Positions 25,325 to 32,842 of a stretch of 64,000 nt of DNA are shown one piece after another. Source of the stretch: Litorimonas sp964511495 (lineage in GTDB: Bacteria; Pseudomonadota; Alphaproteobacteria; Caulobacterales; Maricaulaceae); NCBI GenBank assembly GCA_964511495.1, contig CAZEFT010000013.1, positions 21,951 to 85,950 of the forward strand, read 5' to 3'. Position numbers and translations under genes: made by a program. The notes under the pieces were generated by a model. It saw only the letters and a program-made list of their open reading frames with translations. It did no database searches and had not been told where the DNA came from. Within the stretch, counting starts at the first letter, position 1, and each line of letters begins with the position of its first letter.

Positions 25325-28258
25325 ATGATTTCACACGCTAAAAATTTTATCACAGGACTATCCCGTTTAACATTAATGGGGAGCGTAGCTCTTCCCTCAT
25401 TTACAACTGCGGCAATCGGTCTGGGGGTCGTCTCTACCTCCCTATTCATCGCGCACCCCGCCGAAGCCGCTGTCATTATTGGAAATCGAAATAAATTAAA
25501 GGAAAAGCCTCGAAGAAATTACAAATCCACGGTCCGCATTGATCGGGATTTGCTTGATGCGAGCGGTGAAGTCTCTGTCACTGGCATTGTGCGCTTTTAT
25601 GGACCGGATGGAACAGAAGGTCCTGTGAGGGACTTAAATCTGGAACCCGCAGAGAGCTCTCATCTTAGCATGGAAAACCCTGTTTTTCAGAGCGCGGGGG
25701 GAGCCATGAATAATGTTTTATCGGCTAGCGTGTCCGGCGGAGACTGTGATGGTAGTGAGATTAATGTCGAGGTGCCTTTCGCGTCGAAAACACCCGTAGA
25801 CTTTACACTCTGCGAGGCAGAGAACGGCACCATCACGGGGACGGCCAGATTTACCAATAAGGGTAAGCCGCGCGTGAACTTTACCGTGCCATTTGATAAA
25901 GCCGTTCGTTCGGACTTATATGGCCGTATTATCATTAAAGGCGAACCGCTTGAGATGGAACGCACGGTCTATACGGGGGATATCAATGACGTTGAACCAG
26001 GCGCTGTTGCAGGGTTTACCTATGAGCAAACCATTACGGTAAAAGACGCCTTTGGTAATACGCTAGACAGCCAAACCGTACGCGGCATTGTCGGCGAAGA
26101 TAATGTCGACGTCATGGGTCCCGCCCATGTGATTATTGGTGATCGCAATAGGATAAAAGAGAGACCGCGCCGAAATTATAGAAGCGTGAGTGTCACGCAG
26201 CAGAGCAGTTTTAACGGAGAAATTGGCATAGAAGATAAGATTTTCCGTATAGATGAGGAATTTGTATACACGCATACGGTTAACGGTGGTGGCAACGGAC
26301 CCTTCATTCCCGAGACAGTCATCAATGAGCCCGCGCGTGTAAATACCGCTTTCACTTATGGTGACGGCCCTACTGCGGGTGATACATTATTTGGTGGTTT
26401 TTGCGGCGGTTCATTCGCATTACCCGTTGGCGGCGTCGAGGACGATAGTACTGACATCATCGATGATATGGGCGGAAGCCCCATTGAAGGAACGGCTCTG
26501 AAAGCACGTGCGAATAAGCGATTAGATGGAACTTTACGCCTCAATGTAAAAGGTGATTATAGGGCGATCGAAAATTGCGAGGCCAGTTCTCTCTTCGTTG
26601 AAAACACTTCTGGTGAACCTATTGATAATTTTACAAATTATATCTGGGAAGGTGAAATCGACGCTGACCCCCGCACATTTGATGATATCACATATGAGCG
26701 AACAGCGGCGCTAACAGATAGAAACGGTACAGTATTAGATCGCTTTATCGACCTCATAACGCTTAACGCACCCGAAGAAACAACCCTTGCACGGGCTTCA
26801 TACGGGATTATCGGCAATCGCAATAGATTAAAGCAAAGGCCGCGTCGTAATTATAAAGCTACGGCTGTTTCAACAGGCCCTGCACAGGGGGAGAGAGATG
26901 AAGTGGAGCTACATTTTGTTCTCGGCAATGCATATGACGGACTTTTTGGTGAGGTTGGTGGAGACATTACAAGTACACAGATCGAAGCTACACCTGCAGT
27001 GACTGTCTATAATTTTGAAGTGCCCACAAATGGAGTCGACACAATTTCACCGGACCCATGGTGCGGCGTCGAATTTGAAGAGCCTCTCGCTTTGAACCAA
27101 GATGTTGCCATTAAAGAAGATGTTTTCGCCACAATCTCCCAAGCCAATAATGGGAATTATCGCGTGAAAGTGAAAGATCGATCAGATAATCAATATTGCG
27201 GTAAAACGGATCATCTCCGTGTGGCCGGCATTGACGCCTATGATCTCGGCGCAACACAAACCTGGACGACGACATTTCCTGACTTTTCTCCTGACCTACC
27301 TGCCGACCAGAAGTTTTTCCTCGAAACCCGTTTGGTGAATAAAAGTACGAGTGAAATTTTACACAGCACGGTCAAAAGTGTGACAGCTAATGATGTGCTT
27401 ACAAGCGCACCTCAGCTCACTTCCGTAGAATTAGTAGCCCAAACCGATGGCTTTGATAGAGGTGTTCAAGCCGTATTTGATGGCCGTGTTGTTGCAGAAA
27501 ACCTTCCACAAAACGAAGCCTCTTTACTTAGCTATCGGTTTTTAGGTGAAGGCGGGACCGTTTTGGCTGAGAGCTCAAATGTAACAACATGTCATATCTT
27601 TGCTCAGTCTAACGTCACATTTGCCGACTCTGAAAGTGTCATGGGGCATATATATCTCGTAGAACTCACCGCCAGTAACAATCATGGTGATGAGTTAGAC
27701 TATCTTGAATTTGATATAGTCGGAGAGGAACGAAAAGAAGACATTGTAGGTTCCACTTTCTCAGGAAACAACTTCACAGGGACAGCGAGATTTACACAAA
27801 ATGATGATGGAGAAACTTATGAACTCGCTGTCGGAATATGTGGAAATCCAAACGTTGTGAATGAAGTGGCTATTTTCATGACACCTCAAGAGGGCGGAAG
27901 CGATCTTGATCCAGAAGACTTCACTTTAGATTTCATCAACAAATTAGCGTTTCTAGAAAATTCCGATGTCGAGCAAGGAAGCTTTGATTTCACCCAAGGC
28001 GCCTTTTTCGAAGTCCGTTTAGGCACTGAAGGTGATAATAACATCACAGATGTTTGGAAAACCTCTTTAGCTAATGACCCGGAATGCACAACAACCTGTG
28101 CCTGCACCCACCTCCGAGGAACACAACCTAGTGGGCAAGACACAAATTTAACTGTACATGTCTGTCACCTCCGCGAAACAGCCCTCAATGGCAGTGGAAA
28201 CGCAGATGCGATACTCCAAAGCCTACGCGAGACAAAAGGGAAATTATCTACAAATTAG
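25325..28258 (+). CDS. Large secreted protein with three ~220-residue repeats, unknown function
   Basis: I do not recognise the family. The frame opens at 25244, but the ATG at 25325 has AGAGG upstream and gives a signal peptide ending AHPAEA before AVIIGN; the product is about 977 residues. Three homologous modules each begin with a basic motif: IIGNRNKLKEKPRRNYKS (about 50), IIGDRNRIKERPRRNYRS (268), IIGNRNRLKQRPRRNYKA (492). Each module later has a beta pattern like FTYEQTITVKDAFGNTLDS. A fourth region (about 690-900) has TARFTQNDDGETYELAVGIC, and the tail is cysteine-rich (ECTTTCACTH). No type I export signal is obvious. A terminator follows. Confidence 0.8.
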   Translation: MISHAKNFITGLSRLTLMGSVALPSFTTAAIGLGVVSTSLFIAHPAEAAVIIGNRNKLKEKPRRNYKSTVRIDRDLLDASGEVSVTGIVRFYGPDGTEGPVRDLNLEPAESSHLSMENPVFQSAGGAMNNVLSASVSGGDCDGSEINVEVPFASKTPVDFTLCEAENGTITGTARFTNKGKPRVNFTVPFDKAVRSDLYGRIIIKGEPLEMERTVYTGDINDVEPGAVAGFTYEQTITVKDAFGNTLDSQTVRGIVGEDNVDVMGPAHVIIGDRNRIKERPRRNYRSVSVTQQSSFNGEIGIEDKIFRIDEEFVYTHTVNGGGNGPFIPETVINEPARVNTAFTYGDGPTAGDTLFGGFCGGSFALPVGGVEDDSTDIIDDMGGSPIEGTALKARANKRLDGTLRLNVKGDYRAIENCEASSLFVENTSGEPIDNFTNYIWEGEIDADPRTFDDITYERTAALTDRNGTVLDRFIDLITLNAPEETTLARASYGIIGNRNRLKQRPRRNYKATAVSTGPAQGERDEVELHFVLGNAYDGLFGEVGGDITSTQIEATPAVTVYNFEVPTNGVDTISPDPWCGVEFEEPLALNQDVAIKEDVFATISQANNGNYRVKVKDRSDNQYCGKTDHLRVAGIDAYDLGATQTWTTTFPDFSPDLPADQKFFLETRLVNKSTSEILHSTVKSVTANDVLTSAPQLTSVELVAQTDGFDRGVQAVFDGRVVAENLPQNEASLLSYRFLGEGGTVLAESSNVTTCHIFAQSNVTFADSESVMGHIYLVELTASNNHGDELDYLEFDIVGEERKEDIVGSTFSGNNFTGTARFTQNDDGETYELAVGICGNPNVVNEVAIFMTPQEGGSDLDPEDFTLDFINKLAFLENSDVEQGSFDFTQGAFFEVRLGTEGDNNITDVWKTSLANDPECTTTCACTHLRGTQPSGQDTNLTVHVCHLRETALNGSGNADAILQSLRETKGKLSTN

Positions 28259-28279
28259 TATCAAGCGTGGCGCAATGAG

Positions 28280-28310
28280 AAAGCCTCTCCATCTGGAGAG
28301 GCTTTTTTAT
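28280..28310 (+). terminator. Rho-independent terminator
   Basis: AAAGCCTCTCC (28280-28290), loop ATCT, GGAGAGGCTTT (28295-28305), then more T. A perfect 11-bp stem 22 bases after the stop of the large repeat protein gene. Confidence 0.92.
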
Positions 28311-28353
28311 TTAGTGTAATTTAAGCCGCCATGAGACTTAATATAATTTGTCA

Positions 28354-28569
28354 TTAGACGCCCAAACTATCCAATGCGTTTTGAACCGCTTTTAATTGAT
28401 TGTCTTCACCGCCGGATAAACCTTCGCTTGATGCGCGAATTAATGCTTCTTCATCCTTCTGCCAGATTTTTAATAATCTGATTTTCTCTTTATTGGAAAT
28501 GGATCTATCCGCCAATAAATCTTTGGGCGTTTCATAAGGTGAATATTCAGCTTGCATTGTGGTAGACAT
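28354..28569 (-). CDS. Small conserved-type protein, 71 residues
   Basis: The frame opens at 28668, but the ATG at 28569 has GAGAGG eight bases upstream, so I start at MSTTMQAEYSPYE. The core (PKDLLADRSISNKEKIRLLK, then IWQKDEEALIRAS) resembles a family of small alphaproteobacterial proteins I have seen as uncharacterised, with the pattern 'DVLAD..LS..EK...L..W..D'. Soluble and helical, no signal. An EcfG-like promoter (GGAAC-N16-CGTA) lies 30 bases upstream, suggesting a general stress gene. Function unknown. Confidence 0.75.
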   Translation of the reverse strand: MSTTMQAEYSPYETPKDLLADRSISNKEKIRLLKIWQKDEEALIRASSEGLSGGEDNQLKAVQNALDSLGV

Positions 28570-28598
28570 AAAAACCTCTCGTCGAGTTATATGTCTTT

Positions 28599-28623
28599 TA
28601 CGCAGGCTTGCCACGAAAGTTCC
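28599..28623 (-). promoter_or_regulatory. Possible EcfG-type (general stress) promoter
   Basis: On the minus strand GGAAC (28623-28619), 16 bases, CGTA (28602-28599). The alphaproteobacterial EcfG consensus is GGAAC-N16/17-CGTT, so one base differs in the -10 box. It lies 30 bases before the ATG at 28569. Confidence 0.5.
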
Positions 28624-28677
28624 CTGTTCTTTATTTTTAGAGGTAAAGTCAAAGACTAGCCTCGTCAAAACAGAACA

Positions 28678-30285
28678 CTAACCCGCCGTTTCAGAAATAC
28701 CCATGGCGTCTTTAGCAAGTTTGGTAATCCCGACATAATCCAGTTTACCCGTTCCCAAAACGGGAATGCTCGGCACTGAGATAATCTTTTTGGGAACTGC
28801 AATCTCTGGAACGCCGTGGCTCTGCGCCCAAGCTAATAATTCATGACGCTTGGGATTAGGGTTCTCAGAAACAAGAATGATTTGTTCGCCGCGCTTTGGG
28901 TCAGGCACGATCGCAGCCGCATGCATCTCATCAGGCCAAAGGGCGGAGGCACAGTTCTCAACCACTGTCAGGGAGACCATTTCACCGCCAATTTTGGCAA
29001 AACGTTTAATACGTCCGCGAATAACGAAATAACCCTCCTCATCAACCGATACGACATCCCCTGTATCATGCCACCCTTCGGGCAAGGGAACAATTTCACC
29101 GGGTTTATCGGGCGAAATATAGCCTTTCATGATATTCGGACCGCGCACCCAAAGAGAACCTGCTTCTTCCAAGCCTTCGACAGGTTCTAGCCGCGACTCA
29201 ATTCCAGGCAACATTTTTCCGATTGTACCGGCCCGAATATCACCGGGCTGATTGGCCGCCAGAACCGGCGCACATTCCGTGACGCCATAGCCTTCTAAAA
29301 CTTCGAAAGAGAATCTCTGCTCCGCAGTTTTGCGGGTTTCGTCTCGCACACGTTCTGCTCCGCAAACCGCAATACGTAATGAATTCAACCCGCCATCGGC
29401 ACTGGCGCGCATATATTGTTGAAGGAATGTGTCAGTCGCAAACAAGACAGTTGAGCGAGTTTTGAAAATTCGCTTCGCAATCGTTTTCGTTTGCAGAGGC
29501 GATGGGTGAAGGACAACGGGATAACCGCTGAAAATCGGCCATAATGTACCCGCCGTCAGGCCATAACAATGGAATGTCGGTAAGGGATTAAAAAACACAT
29601 CCGTCTTTTCCAAATCCACATGCTGTTCAATTTGTTCGACATTGGCGAGCACATTGGAATGGCTCAATACAACGCCTTTGGGTGTTCCCTCCGTTCCGGA
29701 TGTAAAGAGGATGACTCCCGTTTCTTCTGCCGAAGGGTTCGGTACAAAAAAGCGTGGAAACACGGGGCCAAGAACAGCGCGCACTTTCCCCTTAAAACCA
29801 ATCTGTTCCTTCATATCTTCCAAATAGATAATATTCACAAATTCAGATAAATCACTGACGAGGGAAGATAGCCCTGCTAATTCGACGAATTTATGGGCAG
29901 TGATAACGGTTTTAAGAGGTGCAGTTTCTGAAGCCGCTTTCAGGTTTTTAATCCCTGCCGTGAAGTTTAACATGGCAGGAACGCGCCCGGCGGCATGAAT
30001 GGCAAGAAAAGCAATAACGGCCCCTGCTCCGGTTGGCAGTAAAATACCAACGGCCTCTTTCGGCTCCGTGATAGTTTTGAGTGGTGTTGAAAGCGCGAAA
30101 GCAGCCCGTCTTAATTCGCCATAGGTGAGAACGCGGCCATCACCATCCGTCACAATTTCTTTTTTTACACCTTGTGTTTTACAAGCATCCAAGAACGCCT
30201 CGAACACATCTCTCTTAATGCGCTTTTGCCGACGTTTGGACAATTCATCAGCCTTCAGGATTTTCGTTTCCACAAGCGACCCCAT
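28678..30285 (-). CDS. AMP-forming acyl-CoA/acyl-ACP synthetase family protein
   Basis: ANL-superfamily ligase that activates a carboxylic acid through an acyl-adenylate, 535 residues. Motifs in order: the P-loop-like ILFTSGTEGTPKGVVLSH (about residues 195-213), the acyl-site stretch LFATDTFLQQYMRAS, GYGVTECAP, the adenylate motif WHDTGDVVSVDEEGYFVIRG, the hinge KRFAKIGGEM and the catalytic lysine region GTGKLDY. The layout resembles the synthetase half of Aas, which reacylates lysophospholipid with ACP, but the acyltransferase half is absent, so the substrate is uncertain. It lies 96 bases after the carboxyltransferase gene, same strand. Confidence 0.88.
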   Translation of the reverse strand: MGSLVETKILKADELSKRRQKRIKRDVFEAFLDACKTQGVKKEIVTDGDGRVLTYGELRRAAFALSTPLKTITEPKEAVGILLPTGAGAVIAFLAIHAAGRVPAMLNFTAGIKNLKAASETAPLKTVITAHKFVELAGLSSLVSDLSEFVNIIYLEDMKEQIGFKGKVRAVLGPVFPRFFVPNPSAEETGVILFTSGTEGTPKGVVLSHSNVLANVEQIEQHVDLEKTDVFFNPLPTFHCYGLTAGTLWPIFSGYPVVLHPSPLQTKTIAKRIFKTRSTVLFATDTFLQQYMRASADGGLNSLRIAVCGAERVRDETRKTAEQRFSFEVLEGYGVTECAPVLAANQPGDIRAGTIGKMLPGIESRLEPVEGLEEAGSLWVRGPNIMKGYISPDKPGEIVPLPEGWHDTGDVVSVDEEGYFVIRGRIKRFAKIGGEMVSLTVVENCASALWPDEMHAAAIVPDPKRGEQIILVSENPNPKRHELLAWAQSHGVPEIAVPKKIISVPSIPVLGTGKLDYVGITKLAKDAMGISETAG

Positions 30286-30381
30286 TTATTATTATCTGCA
30301 TTCAATTTTTAACCATCAGCCTTAACAGAAGTTTCTGTGCGCGCCAAATCTGAATATGCAAGCCTTTAGCCAACCAAAGGC

Positions 30382-31890
30382 TCATCGCATGGCGAGCGCG
30401 ACAAACTCACAAAGACGCGCGCGGGTTTCACGCGGATCAATGATATCTTCGATTGCAAAATGTTCAGCTGTTCGGAAAGGGGAAGTGACCTTGGCTAAAC
30501 GTGCTTTGATGGCTTCTAAATCTCTCTCAGGATCATCTGATTCCCTTAATTCAGACCGATAGGCCACCTCGACACCGCCTTCCATCGGCAGGCTTCCCCA
30601 ATCACCGCTCGGCCATGCAAACCGATATTGATAACGGCTATGATTAGACATGGCTGCACCAGCCACCCCATAGGCTTTTCGAATGATTACACTCGCCCAA
30701 GGCAGTGAGGAACGATAAACGTCATTCATCGCCTCTACCCCATGTCGGATTGTGGCCGTGCGCTCAGCCTCTATTCCGATCATAAAACCGGGATTATCGA
30801 CCAAATGAATAACAGGCAGGCCAAATTTTTCGGCCAAGCCTAAAAACCTTTTCACTTTTTGGGCGGTATCCGCCGTCCACGACCCTCCGAGATAAGTCGG
30901 GTCTCCGGCTAAGACGGCAACAGGCCAGCCATCAAACCGTGCGAAAGCCGTGATTGCGGCTCGCCCCCATTTGCGACCCATTTCAAAAACGCTCCCTTTA
31001 TCAGCAACCGACTCAATAATACGGCGCATATTATAGGCTTTTCGTTTATCCCGAGGCACAATGGATAATAAGCTCTCTTCCATGCGGTCAGTCGGATCAT
31101 CTGTGGGACGCCGCTCTAATGGTGCGCCCATATAAGGCGGCAGAAACGAAAGAAAGTTTCGCGCCATACGCATGGCATCGGCTTCTGTCTCCGCTTCATC
31201 ATCGACCACGCCATTTCGTGTATGAATATGGGAGCCCCCTAAGCTTTCCTTGTCTTGATCCTCGCCTAAGGCTGCAACCACTGCTGGGCCGGCTGTAAAG
31301 ATTTGAGAGACACCTTTGACCATCACACTGTAATGTGAGGCGACCACTCGGGCAGCGCCCAAACCGGCAGTCGGTCCAAGCGCCAAACCAACAACCGGGA
31401 CAGTCTCCAGATTTTTGACAACATAATCCCAGCCCGGGACATACGGCACATAGGTGAAACCCATTTGTTCGATCATTTTCACGGAGCCGCCGCCGCCCGT
31501 CCCGTCAATCATTCTGATAAGTGGAAGACGCATCTCAGCAGCCATTTGCTCGGCTTGTGTGAATTTTCGGTGGATGGACGCATCGGCTGCCCCTCCGCGT
31601 ACAGTGAAATCATCTGCACTGGCTACAATAGGTCTGCCGGCAATGTCCCCACGACCAAAAATGAAATTAGTGGGGCTGAAATCTGCTAAATCACCTTTAT
31701 CGTCATAATGCCCTTTGCCCGCCAATTTTCCTACTTCACGGAATGACCCTTCATCGAGCAATAAATTCAATCTTTCACGCGCATTTAATTTGCCACGGGC
31801 CGATTGACGAGCGAGCTTTTCTTCGCCGCCCATCTGCTCAGCCAAAGCGTCCCGACGGTGTTTTTCCTGTAATTCTTTTTTCCAACTCAT
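30382..31890 (-). CDS. Acyl-CoA carboxylase carboxyltransferase (beta) subunit
   Basis: Carboxyltransferase of the propionyl/methylcrotonyl-CoA carboxylase type, 502 residues, which moves CO2 from biotin to an acyl-CoA. Crotonase-fold halves are visible: the N-terminal (ARERLNLLLDEGSFREVGKL, then DFTVRGGAADASIHRKFTQA and RMIDGTGGGGSVKMIEQMG) and C-terminal (GRKWGRAAITAFARFDGWPV, LVDNPGFMIGIEAE, and KAYGVAGAAMSNH). No biotin carboxylase or biotin carrier gene is in the window, so the alpha subunit must be elsewhere. The enzyme class is firm, the acyl substrate is not. Confidence 0.88.
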   Translation of the reverse strand: MSWKKELQEKHRRDALAEQMGGEEKLARQSARGKLNARERLNLLLDEGSFREVGKLAGKGHYDDKGDLADFSPTNFIFGRGDIAGRPIVASADDFTVRGGAADASIHRKFTQAEQMAAEMRLPLIRMIDGTGGGGSVKMIEQMGFTYVPYVPGWDYVVKNLETVPVVGLALGPTAGLGAARVVASHYSVMVKGVSQIFTAGPAVVAALGEDQDKESLGGSHIHTRNGVVDDEAETEADAMRMARNFLSFLPPYMGAPLERRPTDDPTDRMEESLLSIVPRDKRKAYNMRRIIESVADKGSVFEMGRKWGRAAITAFARFDGWPVAVLAGDPTYLGGSWTADTAQKVKRFLGLAEKFGLPVIHLVDNPGFMIGIEAERTATIRHGVEAMNDVYRSSLPWASVIIRKAYGVAGAAMSNHSRYQYRFAWPSGDWGSLPMEGGVEVAYRSELRESDDPERDLEAIKARLAKVTSPFRTAEHFAIEDIIDPRETRARLCEFVALAMR

Positions 31891-31980
31891 ACTGTGTTGT
31901 GTCAGAAGAAGAATGACTTGCCAAGACAGCTGGCAGTGACCAAGTCTGTGGCAGAGCGTAAAGCAGTATAAGGAGTTTTT

Positions 31981-32694
31981 ATGCGAAATTGGATTTTAGG
32001 CGGCGCGGCGTCTTTGGGTATGGTGGCCTGTAATTCCGGTGGCCCAACTTATATCACAGCGGGGAATCCCAACCCTCCAAGCCTTCAGGTGAGTGCAACA
32101 GGTTCCGTCTCGGCTGCCCCTGATGTCGCCACTGTAACCGCAGGTGTTGTGAGCGAAGGCACATCCGCTCGGGAAGCGATGATCAATAATGCCACATTAA
32201 TGACGTCGGTCTATGAAGAATTAGCGACCGCCGGTATTGAAAAATCCAATATTCAAACCAGCCAGCTTTCTCTTCAACCGCGCTATGATTACCGCGATCG
32301 CCGCGCACCCAAAATTTCGGGTTATGAAGCGCGGAATACAGTGACCGTCAAAAGCGATAACTTGGATAAGGTCGGGCCTATGTTGGACGCCTTGGTCAAG
32401 GCGGGCATCAACAATATTAATGGCATCACATTCTCAGTGTCGAACCCGAAAGAGGCAATGTCCAAAGCTCGTGAGGAAGCTATCAAAGAAGCCAAAGCTA
32501 AGGCGCAAGCCATGGCCAACGCAGCTGGCGTCAAACTAGGTCCCCTTCTGAGTTTGGATGAAAATAACTTTAACCCTCAACCCCGCCCCATGATGATGTC
32601 TATGCGGGCGGAAAGTGACATATCCACGCCGGTTTCCGCCGGAGAGCAATCCATGAGCGTCACGGTAAATTTATCTTACGCTATTCAAGAGTAA
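31981..32694 (+). CDS. SIMPL (DUF541) domain lipoprotein
   Basis: Periplasmic SIMPL-domain protein of 237 residues. The N-terminus (MRNWILGGAASLGMVAC) is a lipoprotein signal with lipobox cysteine 17. The domain covers about residues 35-235: LQVSATGSVSAAPDVATVTAGVVSEG, the middle SGYEARNTVTVKSDNLDKVG and the lysine/alanine helix AREEAIKEAKAKAQAMANAA, ending SVTVNLSYAI. AGGAG sits five bases before the ATG. SIMPL proteins are linked to oxidative stress and signalling, but biochemical function is poorly defined. It stands alone, with a terminator after it. Confidence 0.9.
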   Translation: MRNWILGGAASLGMVACNSGGPTYITAGNPNPPSLQVSATGSVSAAPDVATVTAGVVSEGTSAREAMINNATLMTSVYEELATAGIEKSNIQTSQLSLQPRYDYRDRRAPKISGYEARNTVTVKSDNLDKVGPMLDALVKAGINNINGITFSVSNPKEAMSKAREEAIKEAKAKAQAMANAAGVKLGPLLSLDENNFNPQPRPMMMSMRAESDISTPVSAGEQSMSVTVNLSYAIQE

Positions 32695-32720
32695 GTATTA
32701 CAAAGCCTCAATAAAAATCA

Positions 32721-32746
32721 AAAACCTCACGAAACCGTGAGGTTTT
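32721..32746 (+). terminator. Rho-independent terminator
   Basis: AAAACCTCACG (32721-32731), loop AAAC, CGTGAGGTTTT (32736-32746): a perfect 11-bp stem ending in a T-run, 26 bases after the SIMPL gene. Confidence 0.92.
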
Positions 32747-32842
32747 AGTCAAAACATAACAATTTCCTCATCTTTTATCCATGTGCCTGAAAGCTAAGCC
32801 CACGCAACTTTGGCTTATCTTGAAACAGGAACATGAATTGTT

